DNA of 64,000 nucleotides, taken from the NCBI RefSeq assembly GCF_030408735.1, contig NZ_CP047204.1, positions 2,923,261 through 2,987,260 of the forward strand. The letters are read 5' to 3'. The translations under genes and the position numbers were made by a program. The notes below the pieces were generated by a model. It saw only the letters and a list, made by a program, of their open reading frames with translations. It was not told where the DNA came from and did no database searches. This document shows positions 28,558 to 38,209 of this stretch, piece after piece (the first letter of the stretch is position 1; the number at the start of each line of letters is the position of its first letter). Origin of the DNA: Corynebacterium faecale (GTDB lineage Bacteria; Actinomycetota; Actinomycetes; Mycobacteriales; Mycobacteriaceae).

Positions 28558-30354
28558 ATGAGCCAAAGGAACACTGCGATCGCCCGCAAGAAGTGGACGC
28601 AACGCCTCTTGCAACCCGCGAATATTCTCGCAGTCCTGATGGCAGCACTCTTCGTCTACATCATGGCCATCCCGGTGATCATGATGATCAAGGATGCCGT
28701 CACCGTTCAGCCTGCAGATGGTGGGAGAACCGGGCAGACCCCGGGAGAGCCCACCAGCTACTATCTGTGGCGTGCACTGCGATCCCCAGTGTCTGCAGAT
28801 CTTTTCTGGACTCCGCTCGGGAATACAATCTCGATCGCCCTCGTGGTAATTTTTTTAACCCTAATTTTTGGAACGTTCCTAGCTCTGCTGGTGCAGAAGA
28901 CCAACATTCATGGACGTAAGTGGTTCGCGAGTGCCCTGATCATCCCGTATGTGCTTCCCAGCTGGACGTTTGCTCTCGCGTGGCAGTCAATCTTCACCAA
29001 CCGCACCACCGGTGGCCAGTCAGGATGGTTGGAAAACCTTGGTCTTAATCCACCGGATTGGCTCGCTTATGGGCGCATACCGATGATCATCATTTTCACG
29101 CTCCATTATGGGCCACTGGTGTTCCTGCTGGTGAGCAATGCACTGGCACGGATCGACAGTCGTAATGAAGAAGCAGCACTCAATGCCGGGGCAACCCGCG
29201 GTACCGTTCTGTGGAAAATCACGCTTCCGTTGCTGCGTCCGGCGATTCTCTCCGCATCCACCCTGGTGCTGGCGAAGTGCATTGGTGAGTTCGGCGCAGC
29301 CTATGTGATCGGTCTGCCGGTGAACTTCTCTGTGTTGTCCACAAGCCTTTATCAATCCATTAACACACGGCAGACCGGTGTCGCGGCAGTTCTGGCGGCA
29401 GCCCTCATCCTCATCGGTGCAATCGGACTCTTCGTGGATTACCTCTTCCTCCGCAATGCACGGAAATATGTCACCATTACGGGCAAGGGAAACAGCTCCC
29501 GCGTCACTAGCCTCGGTACCTGGCGCCCCCTTGCCACCACCGCTGCGGCGCTGGCCTTCTCAGTCTCCGTGATTCTTCCCCTCGGCACACTCCTGCTATC
29601 CACTATCATGCGTACCCCCGGGCTGTTCGAGTTCTCTAATTTCACCCTGGACTATTGGATCGGCACCAACCTTCCCACCCAGGCATTCCGTGAGGGCCTA
29701 CTGATCAATGACAAACTCTGGTCAGCCCTATGGAACACGGTATGGATCGCAGCGATCGCCGCCGCCATGGCCGCCGTGATGGGCATGCTCACCGGTTATG
29801 CAGTCACCAGAACAACATCTTCACCTCTGGCCAACTTCCTCAAGCAGCTGGCATTCATCCCTTATCTGGTGCCTGGCATCTCTTTCGCAGTGGCCTACTT
29901 GTCCCTGTTCGCGGTGCAGCGCGGACCTATCCCGGCGCTCTATGGAACCACGTTCATCCTCATCCTGATCCTGGCGGCCGATGAGGTACCCTTCGCCTCC
30001 CGTTCAGGGATCAGCTCCATGATGCAGCTGGGCAAGGAATCAGAGGAGGCCTCCCTCAACTCCGGTGCGTCATGGACCCGGACCATGCGCAAGATTGTCT
30101 TTCCCATTCAGAAATCCGCCCTGGCAGCAGCATTCGTCCTACCATTCATCTCCGCCACTCAGTCCCTGTCACCGGTGATCATCCTGGCCACCCCGGAAAC
30201 TAATTTGCTCACCACCTTGTCCATGAACCTGGTTGATTACGGCTACACCCATGCCGCCAACGGTGTCACCCTGATCATCTGCGTGGTGGCGCTGCTGGGC
30301 ATGGTGATCACCCGCAAGGTGCTCAAGGTGGATATGGGCAAGGGGATCTCATGA
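28558..30354 (+). CDS. ABC importer permease with two fused membrane domains (Fe3+/phosphonate/polyamine type)
   Basis: 598 residues from ATG 28558 (a GTG two codons earlier is possible). Two homologous six-helix halves, each with the cytoplasmic EAA loop: EEAALNAGATRGTVLWKI in the first half and EEASLNSGASWTRTMRKI in the second, where the ATPase docks. FbpB-type permeases are fused in this way and work with one ATPase and one binding protein, both encoded downstream. The substrate is not evident. The ribosome-binding site is weak. Confidence 0.85.
   Translation: MSQRNTAIARKKWTQRLLQPANILAVLMAALFVYIMAIPVIMMIKDAVTVQPADGGRTGQTPGEPTSYYLWRALRSPVSADLFWTPLGNTISIALVVIFLTLIFGTFLALLVQKTNIHGRKWFASALIIPYVLPSWTFALAWQSIFTNRTTGGQSGWLENLGLNPPDWLAYGRIPMIIIFTLHYGPLVFLLVSNALARIDSRNEEAALNAGATRGTVLWKITLPLLRPAILSASTLVLAKCIGEFGAAYVIGLPVNFSVLSTSLYQSINTRQTGVAAVLAAALILIGAIGLFVDYLFLRNARKYVTITGKGNSSRVTSLGTWRPLATTAAALAFSVSVILPLGTLLLSTIMRTPGLFEFSNFTLDYWIGTNLPTQAFREGLLINDKLWSALWNTVWIAAIAAAMAAVMGMLTGYAVTRTTSSPLANFLKQLAFIPYLVPGISFAVAYLSLFAVQRGPIPALYGTTFILILILAADEVPFASRSGISSMMQLGKESEEASLNSGASWTRTMRKIVFPIQKSALAAAFVLPFISATQSLSPVIILATPETNLLTTLSMNLVDYGYTHAANGVTLIICVVALLGMVITRKVLKVDMGKGIS
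28870..28879. promoter_or_regulatory. Candidate LacI-family operator 2, inside the permease gene
   Basis: GGAACGTTCC again, 389 bp downstream of the copy at 28481. Two operators at such a distance could support DNA looping by a tetrameric or dimeric repressor. It may also be chance. Confidence 0.4.
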
Positions 30355-30464
30355 CCCACGCACCACCGGCGCGTGCCGGCCCAAGACACCCCAGACACCC
30401 AGAGCACAAACATCCAGGCCCCCACAACAACTCCACCCCACCTCTTCCAAGGAGCACCCCAGCA

Positions 30465-31628
30465 ATGAAGGCTAAGCACCTCATTACCACGACCGCCCTC
30501 GCTGTCACCGCCATCACCCTCACGGCCTGCGCCCCGAGCACCACCGAGGCAGACACAGAGAATGGCGCCACCACCAACGCCGCGTCCGTGGAAACCACCA
30601 TTGAAGACATCGACATTGAAACCCTGCTGGAAGCAGCAAAGAACGAACCAGCACTGAATGTGTATGACGGCACCTCCAAGATCGAGGAGATCGCCGAGAA
30701 CTTCGCAGATCACTACGGACTGGAGATCACCGGTGCCAAGGCGGATGCCTCCGAGATCACCGAGATGATGATCCGTGAGCATGAGGCCGGCAACATCCAG
30801 AGTGACGTCTTTGCCCTGTCCGACCTGGCGGCAGTGAACAATGAGCTGCTGGCCAACGGTAGCGCCATCGCGTGGCTGCCTGCGGATATCGCAGAGAACA
30901 TGGATGAGTCTGCCATCAACCCACCAGTGGTCATCAATGATCCGTCGCTGTTCGCCTACAACGGTGCTGTTCATGATGTCTGCCCGGCAGAGAACATCTG
31001 GGAGTTCACCGATGCGGAGTCCGGTCTGCGCCTAGCTATGCAGGACCCACTGAATGATTCCGGTTCCCTGGACTGGTTCTCCCAGATGTCCCAGTTCGCC
31101 GCTGATGAGTTGGAGACCTCCTACGCTGATTATTTCGGTGAGGAATTCTCCGGAGACGATGTGGCTGAGGAGTTCGTGGCCAAGCTCGCATCCAATGATC
31201 CACTGCTGACCAAGTCCTCCGAGGAGGCGTCTGAGGCTGTCGGTGCACAGGGTCAGACCGACCCACCGATGGGTCTGATTTCTTCTGCCAAGTTCCGCAA
31301 CAATGAGGAGCTGGGTTATGACCTCGCTGCCTGCGACACCTTGGAACCATTCGTGGGTTATGCCAATCCGAAGGCCATCGTGATGGCTGCGGGTACAGAT
31401 TCCCCGAACGCGGCGAAGCTTTTCATCCACTGGATGTACACCCAGGATGGCATTGAGCCACAGATCGCTGACGGCAAGATCTCGACCAACTCTGAGATCG
31501 TGCAACCGGAGGATCCAGCCAATGTTGGTGAGCTCACCGACCGCATCTTCACCTTCGATGGTTCTGGTGTGGACAATGACTGGGCCAACCGTGAGAACTG
31601 GTCCGACGTGTGGCGCATGAACTCCTAA
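30465..31628 (+). CDS. Extracellular solute-binding lipoprotein of the ABC importer
   Basis: 387 residues from ATG 30465, preceded by AAGGAGC. The signal peptide MKAKHLITTTALAVTAITL ends in a lipobox (LTACAPS), so the protein is lipid-anchored at the outer face of the membrane. The mature part has the cluster-D/type 2 periplasmic-binding fold seen in FbpA, polyamine and 2-aminoethylphosphonate binders (for example VYDGTSKIEEIAENFADHYG near the N-terminus). It captures the solute for the permease encoded 110 bp upstream. A longer frame from 30351 covers a Pro/His-rich stretch without signal-peptide character and is not the true start. Confidence 0.87.
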   Translation: MKAKHLITTTALAVTAITLTACAPSTTEADTENGATTNAASVETTIEDIDIETLLEAAKNEPALNVYDGTSKIEEIAENFADHYGLEITGAKADASEITEMMIREHEAGNIQSDVFALSDLAAVNNELLANGSAIAWLPADIAENMDESAINPPVVINDPSLFAYNGAVHDVCPAENIWEFTDAESGLRLAMQDPLNDSGSLDWFSQMSQFAADELETSYADYFGEEFSGDDVAEEFVAKLASNDPLLTKSSEEASEAVGAQGQTDPPMGLISSAKFRNNEELGYDLAACDTLEPFVGYANPKAIVMAAGTDSPNAAKLFIHWMYTQDGIEPQIADGKISTNSEIVQPEDPANVGELTDRIFTFDGSGVDNDWANRENWSDVWRMNS

Positions 31629-31664
31629 TGCCCACACACTAATAATCACGAGAACTGAGAAACC

Positions 31665-32774
31665 ATGCCCACCATTGAATTATCCAGGCTGACCAAGACA
31701 TTTCAACGCAATCAACCCCCGGCTGTTGATGGCATTGATCTGCGCATCGAGGACACCGAGTTGTTGTGCCTGCTCGGCCCGTCGGGCTGTGGCAAGACCA
31801 CCACCCTGCGGATGCTGGCAGGTCTGGAGAGTGTCACCTCAGGTTCAATCACTGTGGGTGATCAGGTGTGGGATGATTCGGCCAAGGGGATAGCGGTGCC
31901 GGCGAACCGTCGACAAGCGCCCATGGTCTTTCAGTCCTACGCGCTTTGGCCGCACCTCACCGTCGCCGAGAACGTGGCCTTTGGCCTCAAAACCGCTGGC
32001 ATTGCGGCGGCGGAGCGCACCGGGCGCGTCCGGGAGGTACTGAGCACGCTGTCCATCGACTCCTACGCCGACCGCTTCCCGGCTGACCTCTCCGGTGGCC
32101 AGCAGCAGCGTGTTGCCCTGGCGCGCGCGCTGGCGCTGCGCCCTGAGGTGATGCTTCTCGACGAACCCCTCTCCAACCTGGATTCCCAACTGAGGCTACG
32201 CATGCGTGCGGAGTTACTTGATCTGCACCGTGAAACCGGCACCACGATGGTGATGGTGACCCATGATCAGTGGGAGGCCATGACGCTGTCCACCCGAATC
32301 GCGGTGATGAATGAGGGCCGGATCGCCCAGGTGGGAACACCACACGAGATCTACACCGATCCACAGAGCCGCTTCATTGCCCAATTCATCGGTAACCCAC
32401 CGATCAACATGGTGGAACTGAACGATCCCGGCCCCCTAGCCATCCAGCTGCGACACTATCTTGAGGCCCACTGGGGCCAAGACTTGGCTCAACAGGTGGC
32501 CGCGGTGGGTATCCGCCCGGAAGACATCCGGCGCAACACCACTCCCACCCCGGGAGCCCTTACTGTGGATGCCACCGTTGTCTCCGCGGCGCCCACCGGC
32601 GGTTCCTGGATCGTGGAGACACAGGTGGGTGGCGATGCTGCCGGCACCACTAACCGCCTGCACAGTTCACTGCTCCACGCCCCAGACGCCCGGGCTAACG
32701 ATCCCATCACCCTCATTGTTGATGACCGTAAAATTCTTCTATTCGACTCCACCGGCCACCGCATCACCCCTTAG
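31665..32774 (+). CDS. ABC importer ATP-binding protein (FbpC/PotA type)
   Basis: 369 residues. Walker A GPSGCGKTTT, Q-loop FQSYALWPH, signature LSGGQQQRVALARA, Walker B MLLDEPLSNLD and H-loop VTHDQWEAM. A C-terminal TOBE-like domain (~residues 245-369) follows, as in the CUT1/Fbp/Pot ATPases. It powers the importer encoded by the two preceding genes; 36 bp separate it from the lipoprotein gene. Confidence 0.9.
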   Translation: MPTIELSRLTKTFQRNQPPAVDGIDLRIEDTELLCLLGPSGCGKTTTLRMLAGLESVTSGSITVGDQVWDDSAKGIAVPANRRQAPMVFQSYALWPHLTVAENVAFGLKTAGIAAAERTGRVREVLSTLSIDSYADRFPADLSGGQQQRVALARALALRPEVMLLDEPLSNLDSQLRLRMRAELLDLHRETGTTMVMVTHDQWEAMTLSTRIAVMNEGRIAQVGTPHEIYTDPQSRFIAQFIGNPPINMVELNDPGPLAIQLRHYLEAHWGQDLAQQVAAVGIRPEDIRRNTTPTPGALTVDATVVSAAPTGGSWIVETQVGGDAAGTTNRLHSSLLHAPDARANDPITLIVDDRKILLFDSTGHRITP

Positions 32775-32780
32775 GAACCT

Positions 32781-33575
32781 ATGCCCACCTCTCTCATCAC
32801 CCCCCGCGCCCTGCTTCTTGATTTCGGCGGCGTCATCGCCACCACAATCAACGTCTCAGGCTGGGAGGATTCCCTGGCCACCAAGGTCATTGACCTGCTG
32901 GTCCAAGCACAGCTGAACCCACCTTCCCGCGAGATTATCATCGCTGATATCCAGGCCGGCCGTGCCGCTGACAGCCACTGGAAGAACGCCATGTCCAGGC
33001 TCCGTGCACCCCAGGAACTGACCTATGAGCAGTTCTGGTGCGAATTTGTCGCCTGCGACTGGGATGACCAGGCCCGGGAAGTCCTGCGCGAACACGCCGC
33101 TGAACTCTGCCTGGAAATGGGCCGTGTCCGCCAGCGTCGTGAACTGCGCCCAGGCATGATCGAGCTGCTCGATTACTGCGATGAGCACAGAATCTCCGTC
33201 GCCATCGCCTCCAATGCACTCAGTGGGGAAGTCCACCGCGAGTTCCTGGCCAGCCTCGGGCTGAGCAACCGCTTTGTTGCAGAGTGCTACAGCGACGAAC
33301 TCCGTGTCCGTAAACCCAACCCTGCCCTCCTGGAGACGGCTGCGGCCCGATGTGGTGTCCCCATCGGGGAGTGCTGGTATGTAGGCGATACCGTTGACAG
33401 GGATGTTGTTGCAGGTCAGCGCGCCGGGGTGGGTGCCAACATCACCATGGAGGTCTGCACTGCGGGCAGTCCACTGTATCCCTCCCTGACCTGGTTGAAA
33501 GCTGATGCCGTGGTCGCGGATCCCCATGAATTACTGTCCCTGCTGCAGACACGCGTTGGTGCAGTCAGGCTATGA
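32781..33575 (+). CDS. HAD-superfamily hydrolase encoded with the ABC importer
   Basis: 264 residues. HAD motif I is DFGGVIA, where the second aspartate of the usual DxD is replaced by Gly as in several HAD subfamilies. Motif II is IASNA, and motifs III/IV are RKPNP and YVGDTVDRD. Such enzymes usually cleave phosphate esters or phosphonates. It lies 6 bp after the ATPase gene and overlaps the lacI-type gene by ATGA, so it is in the operon. This suggests the importer brings in a phosphorylated compound or phosphonate that the HAD enzyme processes; this is inference. Confidence 0.8.
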   Translation: MPTSLITPRALLLDFGGVIATTINVSGWEDSLATKVIDLLVQAQLNPPSREIIIADIQAGRAADSHWKNAMSRLRAPQELTYEQFWCEFVACDWDDQAREVLREHAAELCLEMGRVRQRRELRPGMIELLDYCDEHRISVAIASNALSGEVHREFLASLGLSNRFVAECYSDELRVRKPNPALLETAAARCGVPIGECWYVGDTVDRDVVAGQRAGVGANITMEVCTAGSPLYPSLTWLKADAVVADPHELLSLLQTRVGAVRL

Positions 33576-34549
33576 ACCCGAGGGTAACCATCATTGATGT
33601 TGCGAAGGCTGCCGGAGTATCCAAATCCACTGTCTCTGCGGCGCTCACCAACAATCCCACGGTCAATACCCAAACCAGGGAAAAGGTCCTGGCCACGGCC
33701 ACTGAACTGGGATACCGCCCCAACAGATTAGCCCGTTCGCTGGTGCAGAAGAACAGTGGTGTGATCGGCATCGTCGTCCGGAACCTACGCAATCCCTATT
33801 ACGTGGACGTTGTCGGTGGCATCGAACAGGCTTGTGATGTCCACGATCTCATGCCGATCATCAGCCACAGCCGCGATAGGGCAGAGGTGGCATCATCTGC
33901 CATTGATCAGCTATTGGAGCTGCAGGTCCAGGGCATCATCGTCATCTCTTCCCGGGTCAACATGGAGACTGTACGCGCGGCTGCTCAATCCGTCCCGGTG
34001 GCGGTGATCGGTCGGTTCAGTGATGATATCGGTGGGTTATTCAACATCGTCGGTGATGATCATGCCGGTGGTCGTGTCGCCACTGCCCATCTGGCCGATC
34101 TTGGTCATGAACGGATCGCCTATGCTACGTCCTCCACACGGTTGGCCGCCCTCTGCAGGCAGACCGGGTATGAGGATGAGCTGAGCAGCCGTGGTCTGAC
34201 GTCTTTCGTCGCGCAGGTTGAGCACCCTCGGGAGACGGTGGTCGCACTGCGCCAGGCGGGTATCACGGCCGTGGTGGCGCACAATGATGTCACCGCTGTT
34301 GCCCTCATGAACGCAGCACATGAAGAGGGGATCGAACTTCCCCGCGAGATGTCGATCGTGGGTTATGACGACACGACCCTGTGTAATTCCGCACGCCCCA
34401 CCCTTACCAGCATTCAGCAACCACAGCAGGAGATGGGCAGGTTGGCGGTGGAACACTTATGGTCGGTCAGTCAGGGTGAGCAGGTGGATCTGGGCAGGGT
34501 CGAACTGCCCCCCACGCTGACGGTGCGCAGATCCACCATCGCTATGTGA
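33572..34549 (+). CDS. LacI-family transcriptional regulator
   Basis: 325 residues. The N-terminal HTH and hinge are classical: TIIDVAKAAGVSKSTVSAAL, then GYRPNRLARSLVQ. The rest is the periplasmic-binding-like effector domain. It overlaps the HAD gene by 4 bp (ATGA) and is the last gene of the ABC operon, so it probably controls the operon and itself in response to the imported compound. The palindromes GGAACGTTCC at 28481 and 28870 are the likely operators. Confidence 0.9.
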   Translation: MNPRVTIIDVAKAAGVSKSTVSAALTNNPTVNTQTREKVLATATELGYRPNRLARSLVQKNSGVIGIVVRNLRNPYYVDVVGGIEQACDVHDLMPIISHSRDRAEVASSAIDQLLELQVQGIIVISSRVNMETVRAAAQSVPVAVIGRFSDDIGGLFNIVGDDHAGGRVATAHLADLGHERIAYATSSTRLAALCRQTGYEDELSSRGLTSFVAQVEHPRETVVALRQAGITAVVAHNDVTAVALMNAAHEEGIELPREMSIVGYDDTTLCNSARPTLTSIQQPQQEMGRLAVEHLWSVSQGEQVDLGRVELPPTLTVRRSTIAM

Positions 34550-34565
34550 CCAGGAATGGCACGAC

Positions 34566-34589
34566 GGGGGGAGCACCATAGCTTCCCCC
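34566..34589. terminator. Hairpin between convergent genes
   Basis: 9-bp stem (one G-T pair): GGGGGGAGC at 34566-34574 and GCTTCCCCC at 34581-34589, 6-base loop. No T-run on either side, so termination is only probable. Confidence 0.5.
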
Positions 34590-34596
34590 TCTGCAC

Positions 34597-35562
34597 TCAG
34601 GCAGTCTCGAACGCGACTTTCAACTGCCGGCCGATGTGCCGACGAGCGACCTCAGCATCCCCAATGACACCACCAAGGTAGACGAAGGGGTGCACCTGAC
34701 CGGCAAACTGGACAAGGCTTACCGAGTTGCCAGCTTCCCACATGGCTCGTCCATATGCATGACTTTCCGCTACCAGAGGGTCACACTCAGCGACCACGAT
34801 CGTGGCGGGGGCCAATCCTGTCAGATCATCATTACGCAGTGGTGAGATTCTTGGATCAGTTCGGTCAGTGTCCCCGGTGTACTGATCGACGAAGTAGGTC
34901 ATGTCCCGGGCCGTCAGGTAGTGCCCTTCGCCGTAGGTCGCGTAGGAATCGGTGTTCATTCCCGCAGGGTCGGTAACCGGGTATATAAGCACCTGGTGCA
35001 GTGGGGCCGGGTCGTGATTCCGTAGCTGCTGAGCAATGACAGCCGTAATGTTTCCTCCGGCACTGTCACCTCCTATGGCCACCTTTTCTGCGTTGATCCT
35101 CAGTCCAGATTCATCGTCCAGAATGGCGGTGACTACGGCTGTCGCATCATCAATGGCGGCGGGGAACGGGTGCTCGGGAGCGAGCCGGTAGTCGACGCTG
35201 ACAGCAACCGCACCGGCCTCAGCAGCGAGCATCCTCACCGTGGTGTCCGCAAGATCAAGGGTGCCCATGACCCAGCCTCCACCGTGGAAGTAGACCACGC
35301 AGGGTAAGGATTCCTCGGATTCGAAGGGGACATAAACCCGTACTGGGACACCGGCGATCTCGGTGTCACGCACTTCATGCATGGCTACCGGTTCACCGGT
35401 GAGGGGGATCGCCTGGGCAAGATCAATGCGGTTCTGCTCCGCTGTCTGGGTATCCAGGGGTGGAGAATCGGCGGTGATATCGAGGAATTTCTGGGCATCG
35501 GGATGAACTGACACGGTTACTCCTGAGTGAATCGAGTCGATGATGAACGGTGTCCGCGCCAT
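34597..35562 (-). CDS. Alpha/beta hydrolase, hormone-sensitive-lipase (family IV) esterase
   Basis: 321 residues from ATG 35562; an in-frame TTG at 35592 is less likely. Family IV marks are present: the oxyanion motif HGGGW, the nucleophile elbow GDSAGG, an aspartate in AECDPLVAES and the catalytic histidine in QVHPFVYL. These cytoplasmic enzymes hydrolyse short-chain esters or lipids. It is a single gene, divergent from the SDR gene. Confidence 0.87.
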   Translation of the reverse strand: MARTPFIIDSIHSGVTVSVHPDAQKFLDITADSPPLDTQTAEQNRIDLAQAIPLTGEPVAMHEVRDTEIAGVPVRVYVPFESEESLPCVVYFHGGGWVMGTLDLADTTVRMLAAEAGAVAVSVDYRLAPEHPFPAAIDDATAVVTAILDDESGLRINAEKVAIGGDSAGGNITAVIAQQLRNHDPAPLHQVLIYPVTDPAGMNTDSYATYGEGHYLTARDMTYFVDQYTGDTDRTDPRISPLRNDDLTGLAPATIVVAECDPLVAESHAYGRAMWEAGNSVSLVQFAGQVHPFVYLGGVIGDAEVARRHIGRQLKVAFETA

Positions 35563-35777
35563 CTTAAGTCGCACCGGCTTAACTATGCTCAAATTTTTGA
35601 TTTATCCCACCAGTGTGGTCGCTGGTTCAGCTTCACCTGAACTAACCTTGGAGCAGCACAGGAACCCTACCCATCAGGTTCCACTTACCGTTCCTGTTCT
35701 TCTACGCTGCGGTAACTCCCCAGCCCAGCCTAGAACCGGATGAAACGCCTCCCCAGACGAAGGAGTAGATCACCCAT

Positions 35778-36626
35778 ATGACTTCCCAAGAGGGCAGGTC
35801 CGACGCTGCCCACGCCCAACCCGCACGCACTCTCCTTGTCGGTTGCGGGCGCACCGCCACGCGCCTGGGGGAGAACCTCGTGGCCAGTGGTGGGGAGGTG
35901 GTGGCACTTCGTCGCACCACCGATGAACTTCCCGCCTCTTTCACAACATTGTCGGTGGATCTTCTTGAACCGGTGGAGCAGCAACTACCCGAGGTGGATG
36001 CGATGGTCATCACCCTCACCCCTGGGATGAATCAGCCCCCGGACCATCCAAACGGGTACCTGGATGCGCTTAATCACCTTGCCCACGCCCTGCCCAACAT
36101 CCCTGAACGGGTGGTGTTCGTGTCCTCCACCAGAGTGTTTGAAGGCAAACCAGGGGAGCAGGTGCTCACCGAGAAAGACGCCCCAGCACCAATAACACCC
36201 AGGGGCGAGACCCTGCTGGAAGCGGAACAGGCAGCCACATACCTGTTCAACGCACACATCGTGCGCCCCGCGGGGATCTATGGGCCGGGCCGCGAGATGA
36301 TGATCCGGAAGGTGGTGAACCAGACCCCGGTCCACTACGCGCAGCGAACCAACCGCATCCACGAGGTGGATCTGGCCCGCGCCCTGGAAGTCATGCTCAC
36401 GCTGGATGCTCCACCCCGACTTGTCCACGCCGTGGATCAACAGCCTGCAACCATGGGAGAGGTGGTCACGTTCATCGCTGATCAACTCGGGTTACGCCCA
36501 CCTCCGGCGCTCCAACCTGAGGAGGCCGGCGGCACCGTCCTTGGTGGTGGATTACTCCTTGAGACACTCGGCTCCCTGCGCTATCCCACCTTCGAGGCGG
36601 GTTACCGTTCCATGATCACTCAATAG
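35778..36626 (+). CDS. NAD(P)-binding SDR/epimerase-like protein (YeeZ type)
   Basis: 282 residues, ATG 35778 preceded by GAAGGAG. The Rossmann loop LLVGCGRTATRLGENL uses the GxGxxxxxL spacing of atypical SDRs. Later motifs VVFVSSTRVFEG and IVRPAGIYGPGRE are those of extended SDRs, though the usual Tyr-xxx-Lys pair is not obvious. Substrate unknown. Single gene. Confidence 0.78.
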   Translation: MTSQEGRSDAAHAQPARTLLVGCGRTATRLGENLVASGGEVVALRRTTDELPASFTTLSVDLLEPVEQQLPEVDAMVITLTPGMNQPPDHPNGYLDALNHLAHALPNIPERVVFVSSTRVFEGKPGEQVLTEKDAPAPITPRGETLLEAEQAATYLFNAHIVRPAGIYGPGREMMIRKVVNQTPVHYAQRTNRIHEVDLARALEVMLTLDAPPRLVHAVDQQPATMGEVVTFIADQLGLRPPPALQPEEAGGTVLGGGLLLETLGSLRYPTFEAGYRSMITQ

Positions 36627-36870
36627 CGAAAGCCCCTCATCAGAGGGACGGTGGGGATAAAGGGGTTGCGTCGATAAGCACACCGCCGCACATCGCCGCG
36701 CACCGCAGCGGCGGCACGCTCGACGCACCCATGCGTTCCGGTTCAGCCGTGGCGGAAGCACCGATGGTGCACCCGTCAGGCATCAAACTTGGAATACGCC
36801 TGTTCACACCGTGGAGCTGGGCTAGGGTCACGTGTCTATAGCAACGTCCTAGATGAGGAGCTTCACGTCC

Positions 36871-38109
36871 ATGACCGCTGTCTCGCAGTCGGCTCTCCCC
36901 ACCCGTCAGAACACCGGGAACGCAACGTGGATCGTCGTGGTGGTCTGCGGTGTGATTGCAGCGATGCACATCTGGAAACTGCCCAGCGCACTCTCGGAGG
37001 TCCAGGCCGATCTCACCATCAGTTTGGTGCAGGCCGGACTGTTGCTGGGGTTGGTGCAGCTGGCGGGAATGCTCGGCGGAATCCCGGCATCCATCATCAG
37101 TGAGCGCGTGGGGCTGCGCCGAACCATGGCGCTCGGCTTGGGCCTGCTGGTGGTGGGCACAGTGATCAGTGCCCTGGCCAGCACCTCGGAGGTGATGATG
37201 GCCGCCCGCGCTCTGGAAGGCATCGGGTATCTCGCGGTAACCGTGGTGGCTCCGGCATTGATCCGTCGAGAGACCCCGACCAGCCGGTTGACCATCGCGC
37301 TGGGCGCGTGGGCCGGGTTCCAGGGGATGGCCACCTTCATTGCTGTGCTGGGCAGCTCACTGCTTCTTCAGGTCACTGATTGGCGCATCTGGTACTGGAT
37401 GATGGCTGCGATCACTGCCGTGGGGATTCCACTGTTGTTGAAATACACGGTCCGGGATCCCCAGCGAGAAGGTGGGGTGGGAGCAGCTTTCCACCGCGTG
37501 TGGGTAACCATGCGCAGCTGGAAGCCGTGGGTCGCCGGTGCGGTCTTCGCCTGCTACACCCTCCAGTGGACAGCCGTGATCGGATTCCTGCCCACCGTCT
37601 ATCAGGAATACGGGATCGGAACCGTGCTGGGCGGGGCGTTGTCCGCGGTCGCCGGTGGGGTCAACGCGGTCGGCGCGGTGCTGGCCGGATTCCTGCTTCA
37701 GCGCGGATTTTCAGTTCGACCGCTGGTGATCACTGCTTTCCTGGTCATGGGCATCACGTCCTTCGGTGTCTATGCCGTGGACTGGTCGACAATCCCTGGG
37801 ACATTCATTGCGCAGTTCATCCTGGTCTGTATGTTCTCCATGATCGGCGCCCTGATCCCCACCTCCATGTTCCGAGTCGCCGTGGATCTGGCCCCGACCG
37901 GGGGTTCAACGCCCGCCGTGGTCGGCCTCATGCACCAGATGCAGAACTCCGGTAATTTCCTCGGCCCCATTCTGTTGGCATGGTTGGCCGCCCAGGCACA
38001 AGGCTGGCACACCTCCTGGTGGCTCACGGCCTCAGCTGGCATCCTCGGCATCGCTTTGATCATGCTCTTCTCCGAGAAACGCTTGGGCGTTTCCATAAGC
38101 GGGAGTTGA
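36871..38109 (+). CDS. Major facilitator superfamily transporter
   Basis: 412 residues from ATG 36871, with GAGGAG 10 bases upstream; an earlier ATG at 36853 would overlap that site. Twelve hydrophobic segments, with the MFS loop 2-3 motif ERVGLRRTMALG and a duplicated half structure. It resembles the CynX/NimT branch, but the substrate cannot be assigned. The transcript ends at the strong hairpin at 38146. Confidence 0.83.
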   Translation: MTAVSQSALPTRQNTGNATWIVVVVCGVIAAMHIWKLPSALSEVQADLTISLVQAGLLLGLVQLAGMLGGIPASIISERVGLRRTMALGLGLLVVGTVISALASTSEVMMAARALEGIGYLAVTVVAPALIRRETPTSRLTIALGAWAGFQGMATFIAVLGSSLLLQVTDWRIWYWMMAAITAVGIPLLLKYTVRDPQREGGVGAAFHRVWVTMRSWKPWVAGAVFACYTLQWTAVIGFLPTVYQEYGIGTVLGGALSAVAGGVNAVGAVLAGFLLQRGFSVRPLVITAFLVMGITSFGVYAVDWSTIPGTFIAQFILVCMFSMIGALIPTSMFRVAVDLAPTGGSTPAVVGLMHQMQNSGNFLGPILLAWLAAQAQGWHTSWWLTASAGILGIALIMLFSEKRLGVSISGS

Positions 38110-38145
38110 GCCAGCCGGCCATGCCTTAAAACTGGACCAAAGGCC

Positions 38146-38177
38146 AAAGGGCCGGGTTCCTGGGAACCCGGCCCTTT
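38146..38177. terminator. Strong bidirectional terminator
   Basis: Perfect 15-bp arms AAAGGGCCGGGTTCC (38146-38160) and GGAACCCGGCCCTTT (38163-38177). The A/T ends serve both directions. It lies between the convergent MFS and peptide transporter genes. Confidence 0.92.
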
Positions 38178-38209
38178 AATGCTTTACGACGTTGATTCTC
38201 ACGCCTTAA

